A stretch of DNA of 64,000 nt from Bacillota bacterium (lineage in GTDB: Bacteria > Bacillota > Clostridia > Tissierellales > Gottschalkiaceae), in NCBI GenBank assembly GCA_023420895.1, contig JAEZUY010000040.1, positions 46,658 through 110,657 on the forward strand, given 5' to 3'. Both the position numbers and the translations under genes were made by a program. Positions 16,596-25,966 of the stretch are shown here, piece by piece; position 1 is the stretch's first letter; every line of letters begins with the position of its first letter. Below the pieces are notes generated by a model that saw only the letters and a program-made list of their open reading frames with translations, had not been told where the DNA came from and did no database searches.

Positions 16596-17807
16596 ATGTC
16601 AAAATTTAAATATATAGGAATTCCGGTTCTGACTTTGGCAATAGGATTTGGAGCCGGAGCAGCGGCAGGAACAATTTACGGCAGCCATAATCCGGTGAGT
16701 GTAGAAAGTGAGGCCGGTGATGATGAAATAAGCAGAGAAGATGTGAATAAACTTTATGAACTTAAAGACTATATAGATGAGTATTATCTTGGAGATGCAG
16801 AAAATCTTGCAGAAGGCATGTACAAGGGGCTTTTCAAAGCTCTTGACGATCCCTATTCAGTTTATATGGATAAAGAAGAATTTTCAGCTTTTCGTGAAGC
16901 CGCAACCGGTAAATTTGTAGGAATTGGAGTAATAGTTACACCGAATGACGAAAACAGAATACAGGTTGTAACACCTATAAAAGGCGGACCTGCAGAAAGA
17001 GAAGGAGTAAAGGCGGGAGATATAATCTGGAAGGTTGAAGATAAAGTATATACGGGTGAAGAGATGAACGATGCAGTTTCGATAATGAAAGGCGAAGAAG
17101 GAAAGCCCGTAAATATAACTTTTGTAAGGAAAAAAAACGGAAAGAAAGAGATTCTGGAGAAGACGATTATAAGAGAAGAGGTAGTCAGCCCGTCAGTAGA
17201 AGGAGAAATGATGGCCGACGGCATAGGATATCTGAGAATTATCCAGTTTGAAGACGAGACTTACAATGAATTCATAGAAGAAATGGACAAACTTAAATCA
17301 CAGGGAATGAAATCGCTCGTAATAGATATAAGAGAAAATGGAGGAGGAAATCTTGCTGTTGCAAGCGATATAATAGATGAGCTTCTTCCGGAAGGGGTAA
17401 TAGTATATACTGAAGACAAGAACGGAAAGAAGGAGTATATACTTTCAGATGCGAATGAGCTCGGAATGCCTATGGCAGTTCTTGTAAACGAGAATACGGC
17501 ATCAGCGGCTGAAATACTGACAGCAGCCCTTCAGGACAGCGGAAAAGGAACAATAATAGGAACGAAGACGTTTGGAAAAGGCGTAGTTCAGATAGTTCAC
17601 GGTCTTGATGACGGAAGCGGTCTGAAACTTACAATATCAGAATATTTTTCACCGAAAGGCAGAAAGATAAATGGAGAAGGAGTTCAGCCGGATATAGATA
17701 TAGAGCTTAATGAAGATTCGGAAGGCATTGGACCTGATTATATAAATGAGGACAATCAGCTTCAGAAAGCTGTAGAAGTCCTCAAAGAGAAACAGCAGAA
17801 TCAATAA
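16596..17807 (+). CDS. ctpA: Carboxy-terminal processing protease (S41, PDZ)
   Basis: Membrane-anchored periplasm-side/extracytoplasmic serine protease of 403 residues. An N-terminal anchor (IGIPVLTLAIGFGAGAAAG) is followed by a PDZ domain (~100-180, FVGIGVIV...GDIIWKVED) and the S41 core. The catalytic serine is in NTASAAEI (residue 303) and the lysine in TFGKGVVQ (328), 25 apart as in the family. Likely substrates are wall enzymes or membrane proteins, and the neighbouring NlpC/P60 hydrolase is a plausible one (inference). The ATG at 16596 has GAGAGGAG nine bases upstream. Confidence 0.93.
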   Translation: MSKFKYIGIPVLTLAIGFGAGAAAGTIYGSHNPVSVESEAGDDEISREDVNKLYELKDYIDEYYLGDAENLAEGMYKGLFKALDDPYSVYMDKEEFSAFREAATGKFVGIGVIVTPNDENRIQVVTPIKGGPAEREGVKAGDIIWKVEDKVYTGEEMNDAVSIMKGEEGKPVNITFVRKKNGKKEILEKTIIREEVVSPSVEGEMMADGIGYLRIIQFEDETYNEFIEEMDKLKSQGMKSLVIDIRENGGGNLAVASDIIDELLPEGVIVYTEDKNGKKEYILSDANELGMPMAVLVNENTASAAEILTAALQDSGKGTIIGTKTFGKGVVQIVHGLDDGSGLKLTISEYFSPKGRKINGEGVQPDIDIELNEDSEGIGPDYINEDNQLQKAVEVLKEKQQNQ

Positions 17808-17832
17808 GACAGATTACAGAGGTGATTATCTA

Positions 17833-19809
17833 ATGGATGAATTCAAACTAGTTTCAGAGTATTCTCCTACGGGAGATCAGCCTGAAGCAATAAAAGAATT
17901 ATCTGAAGGGATAAAAGAAGGACTTAAATATGAGACGCTTTTAGGAGTTACAGGTTCCGGAAAAACATTTACGATGGCCAATATAATACAGGAAGTTCAG
18001 AAGCCGACTATAGTAATTGCTCACAATAAGACACTGGCCGCACAGCTTGCAAGTGAATTTAAAGAGTTTTTCCCGGATAATGCAGTTGAATATTTTGTAA
18101 GCTACTATGATTTCTATCAGCCTGAGGCGTACGTTCCAAGCTCAGACACTTATATAGAGAAGGACGCCTCTATAAATGATGAGATAGACAAGCTGAGACA
18201 CTCTGCAACTGCCGCTCTTTTCGAGAGAAAAGATGTGATAATAGTTTCGAGTGTTTCATGCATTTACGGACTTGGAGACCCTATAGATTATGAAAATCTC
18301 GTAGTTTCTCTGAGACCGGGAATGATAAAAGACAGAGACGATGTGATAAGAAAACTGATAGATATTCAGTACGACAGAAACGATATGAATTTTACCAGAG
18401 GAACTTTCAGAGTCAGAGGGGATATAGTTGAGATATTTCCGGCATCTTCGAATGAAAATGCAGTAAGAGTTGAATTTTTCGGAGATGAGGTAGACAGAAT
18501 AACAGAGATAAATGCTCTAACGGGAGAGATAATCGGAACGAGAAATCACGTGTCGATATTCCCGGCATCTCACTTCGCGACTTCTGAAGAGAAAGTTAAA
18601 AAGGCTGTTGAAACGATAGAGACAGAGCTTGAAGAAAGACTTAAAGAGCTTGAGTCGGAAGACAAGCTTTTAGAGGCGCAGAGACTTAAGCAGAGAACTA
18701 TGTACGATATAGAGATGCTGAGAGAAATGGGATTCTGTCAGGGAATAGAGAACTATTCAAGACATCTCAGCCAGAGACCGCCAGGAAGCAAGCCTTATAC
18801 GCTTCTTGACTATTTTCCGGACGACTATCTGATGATTATAGACGAGTCTCATGTTACGATTCCGCAGATAAGAGGAATGTACGGAGGAGACAGATCGAGA
18901 AAGACGACTCTTGTAGATTATGGTTTCAGACTGCCGTCTGCACTCGATAACAGACCGCTTACTTTTGAAGAGTTTGAAGGTCATATAAATCAGATTCTTT
19001 TTGTATCGGCGACACCGGGACCTTATGAAAACGAACATACAGAAAAAACTGTAGAGCAGATTATAAGACCGACAGGACTTCTGGATCCTAAAATATCGGT
19101 GAGACCTACGAAGAATCAGATAGACGATTTAATCGAAGAAATAAATAAGAGAGTTGAAAAAAATGAGAGAGTTTTAATAACGACTCTTACAAAGAAGATG
19201 TCTGAAGACTTGACTAATTATTTTATAGAGATAGGACTTAAAGTTAAATATCTGCATTCCGATATAAAGACTATAGAGAGAATGGAAATAATAAGAGATT
19301 TGAGACTCGGAAAATTCGATGTGCTGGTAGGAATAAATCTTCTAAGAGAAGGACTTGATATTCCGGAGGTGTCTCTTGTAGCGATTCTGGACGCCGACAA
19401 GGAAGGTTTTCTGCGTTCAGAAACTTCAATGGTTCAGACTATAGGAAGAGCCGCAAGAAACGCAAACGGAGAAGTCATAATGTATGCTGATAAAATGACT
19501 AATTCTATGGAGAGAGCAATAAGCGAAACGAACAGAAGAAGGAGCATACAGGAAGAATATAACAGAGTTCACGGAATAACTCCTCAGACGATTAAAAAGG
19601 GAATAAGAGAAGTTATAGAGGCTACAAAAGCCGCAGAAGATTCCGAAGAATACACGACTAAAGTTATGAGCACAGGAGATGTTGAAAAAGTTCAGAGTGA
19701 AATAAAGAGTCTCGAAAGAGAAATGAGAGAAATGGCAATGCTGCTTGAATTTGAAAAAGCGGCGGAACTCAGAGATAAAATAGAAGCGCTTAAAAAACTC
19801 ATAGATTAA
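17833..19809 (+). CDS. uvrB: Excinuclease ABC subunit B
   Basis: DNA damage-verifying helicase-like subunit of nucleotide excision repair. The 658 residues are normal length. Walker A GVTGSGKTFT (~38-47), the beta-hairpin region with SYYDFYQPEAYVPSSDTYIEKD, DEAD-like MIIDESHVT, helicase motif VI QTIGRAARN and the C-terminal UVR motif (REMAMLLEFEKAAELRD) that binds UvrC are all present. It starts 25 bases after ctpA with GAGGTGAT before the ATG. A terminator follows, so uvrA is on a separate transcript. Confidence 0.97.
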   Translation: MDEFKLVSEYSPTGDQPEAIKELSEGIKEGLKYETLLGVTGSGKTFTMANIIQEVQKPTIVIAHNKTLAAQLASEFKEFFPDNAVEYFVSYYDFYQPEAYVPSSDTYIEKDASINDEIDKLRHSATAALFERKDVIIVSSVSCIYGLGDPIDYENLVVSLRPGMIKDRDDVIRKLIDIQYDRNDMNFTRGTFRVRGDIVEIFPASSNENAVRVEFFGDEVDRITEINALTGEIIGTRNHVSIFPASHFATSEEKVKKAVETIETELEERLKELESEDKLLEAQRLKQRTMYDIEMLREMGFCQGIENYSRHLSQRPPGSKPYTLLDYFPDDYLMIIDESHVTIPQIRGMYGGDRSRKTTLVDYGFRLPSALDNRPLTFEEFEGHINQILFVSATPGPYENEHTEKTVEQIIRPTGLLDPKISVRPTKNQIDDLIEEINKRVEKNERVLITTLTKKMSEDLTNYFIEIGLKVKYLHSDIKTIERMEIIRDLRLGKFDVLVGINLLREGLDIPEVSLVAILDADKEGFLRSETSMVQTIGRAARNANGEVIMYADKMTNSMERAISETNRRRSIQEEYNRVHGITPQTIKKGIREVIEATKAAEDSEEYTTKVMSTGDVEKVQSEIKSLEREMREMAMLLEFEKAAELRDKIEALKKLID

Positions 19810-19813
19810 CAAA

Positions 19814-19851
19814 GAAACGGCACCGGCAATTAAGCACGGCGCCGTTTTTTA
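19814..19851 (+). terminator. Terminator after uvrB
   Basis: AAACGGC pairs with GCCGTTT around an inner CCG/CGG stem, followed by a T6 run. Confidence 0.85.
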
Positions 19852-20038
19852 TAGAGATATTTTGAAATACTCCTGTTAATATTGATATTTAATGAAGTTA
19901 AAAGCTTCGCAAGTGACCATTCCTTTAATGATATTTACTACTTTTCCTGAAATATTATAATATATTATAAGCGTTATATTTTGCAAAGGTAAGAGGATAA
20001 AAAGAATTTTTAGTAAATTCGTGTCTAAATGCATCAAT

Positions 20039-20067
20039 TTGATTTGTAATGAGAAAAGGTGTAAAAT
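20039..20067 (+). promoter_or_regulatory. uvrA promoter
   Basis: TTGATT (20039-20044), 17 bases, TAAAAT (20062-20067). Expected transcription start near 20074, about ten bases before a terminator-like hairpin. The stretch 19852-20038 holds no supported gene; I see only AT-rich DNA. Confidence 0.5.
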
Positions 20068-20083
20068 AGTATTTATAATATAG

Positions 20084-20126
20084 ATGTATCCTGAGCGGTA
20101 AAAACTGTTTCCGGGATACATTTTTT
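20084..20126 (+). terminator. Terminator-like hairpin in the uvrA leader
   Basis: ATGTATCC (20084-20091) pairs with GGATACAT (20114-20121), enclosing a small CGGT/ACTG stem, and runs straight into T6. No gene ends here. It lies between the putative promoter and uvrA (start 20183), so it could cut transcripts short at about 50 bases (attenuator) or release a small RNA. Confidence 0.6.
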
Positions 20127-20182
20127 AGTTATTAGGGAATTTGTGCAGATGATAATCTAAACAGATAAACTGAGGTGAAAAA

Positions 20183-23020
20183 GTGAAAAATAAAATAGTT
20201 ATTAAAGGTGCAAAACAGCATAACTTAAAGAATATAGATTTAGAGATACCGAGAGACAAGTTCATCGTTTTCACCGGACTTAGCGGCTCCGGAAAATCGT
20301 CTCTCGCTTTTGATACAATTTATGCAGAAGGACAGAGAAGATATGTGGAAAGTCTTTCGTCTTATGCAAGACAGTTTTTAGGCCAGATGGATAAACCGGA
20401 TGTAGAATATATAGAAGGTCTTTCTCCTTCTATATCTATAGACCAGAAGACTACGAGCAAAAATCCGAGATCTACAGTAGGAACTGTCACAGAGATATAC
20501 GATTATCTGAGACTCCTGTTTTCAAGACTCGGAACTCCATACTGTCCTGAATGCGGAAAGCCGATAACTTCTCAGACAATAGACCAGATGGTTGATTCAG
20601 TTCTTGAGCTTGAAGAAAGAACTAAGATACAGATTCTGGCTCCTGTAGTGAGAGAACAGAAAGGCCAGCACAAGAAAATTCTTGAAAATATCAAGAAAGA
20701 GGGATTCGTGAGAGTCAGAGTAGATGGTGAGCAGAGAGATGTATCGGAGAATATAGAACTTGAGAAGAATAAAAAACACAGTATAGATATAGTTATAGAC
20801 AGATTAATAGTTAAAGAAGGAATAGAAAAGAGACTTTCAGACTCTATAGAAACAGCATTAAATCTAACTGACGGTTTAGTTACAGTCGACATTATAGACG
20901 GTGATGAAATGAAGTTCAGCCAGAAATTTGCATGTATAGACTGCGGAATAGCTATAGATGAAATATCTCCTAGAATGTTCTCATTTAATAATCCGCTGGG
21001 AATGTGTCCGGAATGTAATGGGCTGGGAAGTCATATGAATGTGGATCCTGAACTCGTTCTTCCGAATATGGATCTCTCGATAGATGAAGGCGCTATAGCG
21101 GCGTTTTCAACCACATCTACAGACGGATACTATTACAGATCTTTTAAAGCCATAGCGGATAAATTCGATTTTCCTATGGATGAGCCTATAAAAAATGCTC
21201 CTGAAGAGATGATAGAAACTCTTCTATACGGAACTAAAGAACCTGTGAAATTCAGATTTGACAGCAGGTTCGGCGGATGGAAAGAGTATCAGGGGAATTT
21301 TGAAGGAGTAATAAACAATCTTCAGAGAAGATACAGAGAGACGAATTCAGACAAGATGAGAGAGAGAATAGAGGAATTTATGAGTACAGTTCCCTGTCCT
21401 AAATGCAAAGGTGCAAGACTGAGAGATGAAGTTCTTTCAGTAAAGCTTGACGGAATGAATATTTACGATTTTACAAAACTTTCAATAGGCAGAGAACTGG
21501 AATTTTTAGAAAAGCTTGAGCTGACAGACAGACAGAAAGTAATAGGAGAGCAGGTTCTAAAAGAAATCAAGAACAGACTGGGATTCCTTATGAATGTAGG
21601 TCTCGACTACCTCACACTTGCAAGAGAAGCAGGGACTCTTTCAGGAGGGGAAGCGCAGAGAATAAGACTTGCAACTCAGATAGGAGCAAAGCTCTTAGGA
21701 GTTCTATACGTGCTTGACGAGCCGAGCATAGGACTTCACCAGAGAGACAATGACAAGCTTATTGCGACTTTAAGAGAGCTGACCGATTTAGGAAACACCC
21801 TCATAGTAGTTGAGCACGATGAAGACACTATGTATGCTTCAGACCACATAGTTGATATTGGACCGGGAGCAGGGAGACATGGAGGAGAAATTGTAGCTCA
21901 GGGAACGGTTGAAGAGATAAAAGCGAATAAGAACTCGATAACCGGAGACTATCTGAGCGGAAGAAAGAAGATAGAAGTTCCTAAAGAGAGAAGAAAGCCT
22001 CTTGAAGAAAAGATAAGCGTAAAAGGCGCGTCTGAAAACAATCTCAAAAATATAGATGTGGATTTTCCTCTTGGCGTATTCACTTCTGTAACCGGTGTTT
22101 CAGGTTCCGGAAAGAGCACGCTGATAAATGAAATTCTCTACAAAGGGCTTCATCAGAAGCTTCACAAAGGAAGACTCAAACCTGGAAAACACAAGAAAAT
22201 TGAAGGCGCCGAAAACATAGACAAGATTATAGAAATTGACCAGTCGCCGATAGGAAGAACGCCCAGATCGAATCCTGCAACGTATACAGGAGTGTTTGAC
22301 GGAATAAGAGATCTGTTCGCAATGACGCCTGAGGCAAAAGAAAGAGGATATAAAAAAGGCAGATTCAGTTTTAATGTTAAGGGCGGAAGATGCGAAGCAT
22401 GCAAAGGTGACGGAATAGTTAAAATAGAAATGCACTTCCTTCCTGACGTGTACGTTCCGTGTGAAGTGTGCAAAGGCGAGAGATACAACAGAGAAACACT
22501 TCAGGTGAGATATAAAGGGAAGAATATAGCCGATGTTCTCGATATGACTGTAGATGAAGCGGCAGATTTCTTTGAAAGCATACCTGCAATCGCAAGAAAG
22601 CTCAATGTTATGAAAGATGTCGGTCTTGGTTATATAAAACTGGGACAGCCTTCGACTCAGCTTTCAGGAGGAGAGGCGCAGAGAGTTAAGCTTGCAACTG
22701 AGCTTAGCAAGAGAAGCACAGGAAAGACTTTATATATACTTGATGAGCCTACGACCGGACTTCACAGCGCAGATGTTCATAAGCTTGTAAAAGTTCTGAA
22801 CAGACTTGTTGAAGGAGGCAATACTGTAGTCGTTATAGAACACAATCTCGATGTTATAAAGATTTCAGACTATATAATAGATTTAGGTCCTGAAGGAGGA
22901 GATGGAGGAGGAACTCTTGTAGGTTCCGGAACTCCAGAGGAAATAGCCGAGATAGAAGAATCTTATACTGGAAAATTTCTTAAAAAATATCTTTCAGACA
23001 GAACAGATAAAAATGAATAG
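20183..23020 (+). CDS. uvrA: Excinuclease ABC subunit A
   Basis: Damage-sensing ATPase of nucleotide excision repair, 945 residues, full length. Two ABC ATPase modules: Walker A GLSGSGKSSLAFDT near residue 31 and GVSGSGKSTL near 640; signatures LSGGEAQRIRLA and LSGGEAQRVKLA. The zinc fingers are visible as CPECGKPI, CPKCKGARL and CEACKGDG...CEVCKGERYN. The GTG start is supported by TGAGGTGA six bases upstream. It probably acts with UvrB and UvrC, both also in the window. Confidence 0.97.
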   Translation: MKNKIVIKGAKQHNLKNIDLEIPRDKFIVFTGLSGSGKSSLAFDTIYAEGQRRYVESLSSYARQFLGQMDKPDVEYIEGLSPSISIDQKTTSKNPRSTVGTVTEIYDYLRLLFSRLGTPYCPECGKPITSQTIDQMVDSVLELEERTKIQILAPVVREQKGQHKKILENIKKEGFVRVRVDGEQRDVSENIELEKNKKHSIDIVIDRLIVKEGIEKRLSDSIETALNLTDGLVTVDIIDGDEMKFSQKFACIDCGIAIDEISPRMFSFNNPLGMCPECNGLGSHMNVDPELVLPNMDLSIDEGAIAAFSTTSTDGYYYRSFKAIADKFDFPMDEPIKNAPEEMIETLLYGTKEPVKFRFDSRFGGWKEYQGNFEGVINNLQRRYRETNSDKMRERIEEFMSTVPCPKCKGARLRDEVLSVKLDGMNIYDFTKLSIGRELEFLEKLELTDRQKVIGEQVLKEIKNRLGFLMNVGLDYLTLAREAGTLSGGEAQRIRLATQIGAKLLGVLYVLDEPSIGLHQRDNDKLIATLRELTDLGNTLIVVEHDEDTMYASDHIVDIGPGAGRHGGEIVAQGTVEEIKANKNSITGDYLSGRKKIEVPKERRKPLEEKISVKGASENNLKNIDVDFPLGVFTSVTGVSGSGKSTLINEILYKGLHQKLHKGRLKPGKHKKIEGAENIDKIIEIDQSPIGRTPRSNPATYTGVFDGIRDLFAMTPEAKERGYKKGRFSFNVKGGRCEACKGDGIVKIEMHFLPDVYVPCEVCKGERYNRETLQVRYKGKNIADVLDMTVDEAADFFESIPAIARKLNVMKDVGLGYIKLGQPSTQLSGGEAQRVKLATELSKRSTGKTLYILDEPTTGLHSADVHKLVKVLNRLVEGGNTVVVIEHNLDVIKISDYIIDLGPEGGDGGGTLVGSGTPEEIAEIEESYTGKFLKKYLSDRTDKNE

Positions 23021-23038
23021 TATATAGAAGAGAAGAGG

Positions 23039-23074
23039 CTTCTGCAGATTTAATCTGCAGAAGTTTTCTCTTTA
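23039..23074 (+). terminator. Terminator after uvrA
   Basis: Perfect 11-bp stem CTTCTGCAGAT / ATCTGCAGAAG with loop TTA, then TTTTCTCTTT. Confidence 0.9.
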
Positions 23075-23159
23075 AACAGATCTTAAAGCTGAAACATGGG
23101 TTTAAAAGCCAAAATGTTGGAAAAGGTTTGCCGATAGCATTATACTGACAATCAATTTG

Positions 23160-23168
23160 TGGTATAAT
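23160..23168 (+). promoter_or_regulatory. Extended -10 promoter of the nitroreductase gene
   Basis: TGGTATAAT preceded by TTTG; no good -35 at 17 bases. It stands 46 bases before the gene. Confidence 0.55.
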
Positions 23169-23214
23169 TAATAGAGCTGATGAATCTAAATTTTATTATC
23201 AAGGAGAGAGGCAT

Positions 23215-24018
23215 ATGGCAATAGCAAGATTTTTAGAGAACAGAAAATCTGTAAGAGATTTCAGAGACAAAAAAGCGAATAAGAGCACAATCGAACAGAT
23301 TAAAAATGCAATAGAACAAATATCTGCAGAAGTGGAAAGAGACGATATATTCTTCGATTTCTTTGAAGACGGAAAAAGTGTTTATGACAAACTTGAAAAC
23401 CTAGGCGGATACAATATGGTTATGATAAAGAGTCCTCATTACATAGGGCTTGAAGTGCTTTGTGATAAACCGGAAACTATTCTTTACGGATCATACTATA
23501 TGGAAAAACTTATAACTAAGATCAACGAAATAGGTCTTAGCACTTGCTGGATAACAGTTGTTCATGTAGATGATTCTTTAATGAATCAGCACGGAGGAAA
23601 AGTTGACTATCTTCTTGCGCTTGGATATCCTAAGAGAAAGATTCCATTCTTCTCAGATTCAGAGGATGTTGAAAGACGCAGTATTTCAGAGATAGTTTTC
23701 AAGGGAGAAGTAGAAGAGCCTATATCATCTGAGGAACTTGAAAGTTTAGGACTTAGAGATATATTCCACTATCTGAAATATGCACCGTCAAGCTACAATA
23801 CTCAGCCTTGGAGATTCCTTATAAATAATAACAAAGTGACACTGCTTTACAGTCATACTGGAGAAGAAGACATAAGATATGCAGATGTCGGAGTTATAAT
23901 GTATTATTTCGAAGAGCTTGCGAAATCGAAAGGGATAGGATCAGGCTGGGAAATAGTTGAAGGAGAAATACAGGGAGAAAAAGCTAACTATAAAAAGATA
24001 GCTGTATTCTCTATCTAG
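23215..24018 (+). CDS. Nitroreductase-family FMN protein (TM1586-like)
   Basis: 267 residues. The nitroreductase opening FLENRKSVRDFRDK is present, but the fold appears as two half-domains, the second starting with YLKYAPSSYNTQPWRF (the usual P-S-x-x-N-x-Q-P-W FMN loop). This matches the single-chain TM1586-type subfamily rather than the ordinary NfsB homodimer type. Physiological substrate unknown; quinone, nitro-compound or disulfide reduction are possible. Own promoter and terminator, so monocistronic. Confidence 0.82.
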   Translation: MAIARFLENRKSVRDFRDKKANKSTIEQIKNAIEQISAEVERDDIFFDFFEDGKSVYDKLENLGGYNMVMIKSPHYIGLEVLCDKPETILYGSYYMEKLITKINEIGLSTCWITVVHVDDSLMNQHGGKVDYLLALGYPKRKIPFFSDSEDVERRSISEIVFKGEVEEPISSEELESLGLRDIFHYLKYAPSSYNTQPWRFLINNNKVTLLYSHTGEEDIRYADVGVIMYYFEELAKSKGIGSGWEIVEGEIQGEKANYKKIAVFSI

Positions 24019-24028
24019 ATTCATATAG

Positions 24029-24064
24029 AAAAGAGGTGTGCATTATGCCATCTCTTTTTTATTT
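24029..24064 (+). terminator. Terminator after the nitroreductase gene
   Basis: AAAAGAGGTG / CATCTCTTTT (10 bp with one G-U), ten-base loop, then TTATTTT. Confidence 0.8.
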
Positions 24065-24094
24065 TCATAAAAAGAGACAAATTGAGGTGATAAT

Positions 24095-25966
24095 ATGTTC
24101 GATATAAAAGAAGAGCTTAAACTCGTTCCAAAATCACCCGGAGTGTATCTTATGAAGAACTCTTTAGGAGAGATAATATATGTCGGAAAGTCTAAAGCGC
24201 TTAAAAACAGACTGAGCCAGTACTTTAATCAGAAAAATCACCCTCCTAAAGTTAAACTTATGGTAAAAAATGTTGAGTCTTTCGAATATATTCTGACTGA
24301 TACAGAGCTTGAGGCTTTAGTTCTGGAGTCGAATCTTATAAAAAAACACAAACCTAAATACAATATTCTCTTGAGAGACGATAAACAGTACCCATTTATA
24401 AGTATAAATCTTAAAGAAAAATATCCCAGAATAAAGAAAACTAGAAAGATGTATAAAGACGGAGCTAAATATTTCGGTCCATATACTAATGTCACAGCGC
24501 TTAACGACACATTAGAAACTATTTCTGAAATATATCCCATAAGGACTTGCAATCTCAATCTTAATTACGGAAAAAAAACGGACAGACCATGCCTCAATTA
24601 CTATATAGACAGATGCATGGGACCGTGCTGCACAGATGTAGATGAAAAAGAATATATGGAAATGATAAATGAGATAATAATGTTTTTAAATGGGAAAGAT
24701 AAAAAGCTCATAAACAATATAGAAGAAAAAATGATGAAAGCGGCTGAAAATCTGGAGTTTGAAAAGGCCGCGATGCTTCGGGACAGAATAGAATCTCTTA
24801 ATATAATAAGAGAAAAACAGAAGATAGTGTATAACACAGAAGACGACCAGGATGTCATAGGAATTGCAAGAGGTCTCGATGTAACGTGCGTTCAAGTTTT
24901 TTTCATAAGAAACGGAAAAATAAACGGAAGAGAGCACTATATGATAGACAATACAGAAGGACTCGAAAAGCCGGAAATAATTTCATCATTTATAAAACAG
25001 TATTATTTAACAGCATCTCATATTCCTTCTGAAATCCTCATAGAAGACGATATAGAAGACGAAGAGCTGATAAAAGACTGGCTCAGTGAGAAAAAAGGTT
25101 CTAAAGTGAGTATGAGAGTTCCTAAAAAAGGCGATAAGAACAGTCTTATGGAAATGGTGAAGAAGAACGCTTTTGAAGAGCTTAAGAGAAATGAAACTAA
25201 AATAAAAGAAAAAACTCCTCCAAACATAAAGAATCTGGAAGAGCTTCAGAAGCTCCTTAAACTCGACAAGCTTCCAGAGAGAATAGAAGCTTACGATATT
25301 TCAAATACTCAGGGAGTGAATTCTGTAGGCTCCATGGTTGTATTTGTAAATGGGAAAGAGAGCAGAAAAGATTACAGAAAGTTCAAGATAAGATACGTTC
25401 AGGGACCTGATGACTACAGCTCTCTTGAAGAAGTATTAGAAAGAAGATTCAGAAGAGGACTGAAAGAGATAGAGACCCTGAAAGAAAAAGATATAAAAAT
25501 AGAGAATTTTTCAGTGTTTCCAGATTTAATAATGATGGACGGAGGAAAAGGACAGGTAAATGTGGCTAAAAGAGTTCTTGAAAGGCTTGGAATAGATATT
25601 CCTGTATGCGGACTGGTAAAAGACGATTATCACAGGACAAGAGGGATAATATATGAAAATGAAGAACTCGATATAAAAGAGAGAACGCCTCTTTTCAGAT
25701 TTATTTCAAGAGTTCAGGATGAAGCGCACAGATTTGCGATATCGTATCACAGAGAACTTATAAATAAGAATATGATAAAATCGGTGCTTGATACGATTCC
25801 AATGATAGGAGAGACAAGAAAAAAAGGACTTCTGAGAGCTTTCGGTTCTGTAGACAATATTAAAAAAGCTCCAGTTGAAGAACTTTCCAAAGCTCCGGGA
25901 ATGAATACAAGAGCAGCTGAAGAGGTCTACAAATTTTTTAGAGAAAAGGGTGAGAAACGTGTATAA
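24095..25966 (+). CDS. uvrC: Excinuclease ABC subunit C
   Basis: Dual-incision nuclease of excision repair, 623 residues. GIY-YIG domain at the N-terminus (PGVYLMKN...IIYVGKSKALKNRLSQYF), cysteine cluster (TCNLN...CMGPC), UVR motif (KAAENLEFEKAAMLRDRI, ~205-225), RNase H-like C-nuclease (EAYDISNTQG, MMDGGKGQV) and terminal helix-hairpin-helix motifs (IPMIGETRKKGLL...APGMNTRAA). GAGGTGAT before the ATG. hprK overlaps its 3' end. Confidence 0.97.
   Translation: MFDIKEELKLVPKSPGVYLMKNSLGEIIYVGKSKALKNRLSQYFNQKNHPPKVKLMVKNVESFEYILTDTELEALVLESNLIKKHKPKYNILLRDDKQYPFISINLKEKYPRIKKTRKMYKDGAKYFGPYTNVTALNDTLETISEIYPIRTCNLNLNYGKKTDRPCLNYYIDRCMGPCCTDVDEKEYMEMINEIIMFLNGKDKKLINNIEEKMMKAAENLEFEKAAMLRDRIESLNIIREKQKIVYNTEDDQDVIGIARGLDVTCVQVFFIRNGKINGREHYMIDNTEGLEKPEIISSFIKQYYLTASHIPSEILIEDDIEDEELIKDWLSEKKGSKVSMRVPKKGDKNSLMEMVKKNAFEELKRNETKIKEKTPPNIKNLEELQKLLKLDKLPERIEAYDISNTQGVNSVGSMVVFVNGKESRKDYRKFKIRYVQGPDDYSSLEEVLERRFRRGLKEIETLKEKDIKIENFSVFPDLIMMDGGKGQVNVAKRVLERLGIDIPVCGLVKDDYHRTRGIIYENEELDIKERTPLFRFISRVQDEAHRFAISYHRELINKNMIKSVLDTIPMIGETRKKGLLRAFGSVDNIKKAPVEELSKAPGMNTRAAEEVYKFFREKGEKRV

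Noticed and set aside
19876..20121. 81-codon minus-strand frame before uvrA
   Set aside because: Starts inside a hairpin, has no ribosome site, low-complexity Ile/Leu/Tyr composition typical of AT-rich noncoding DNA.
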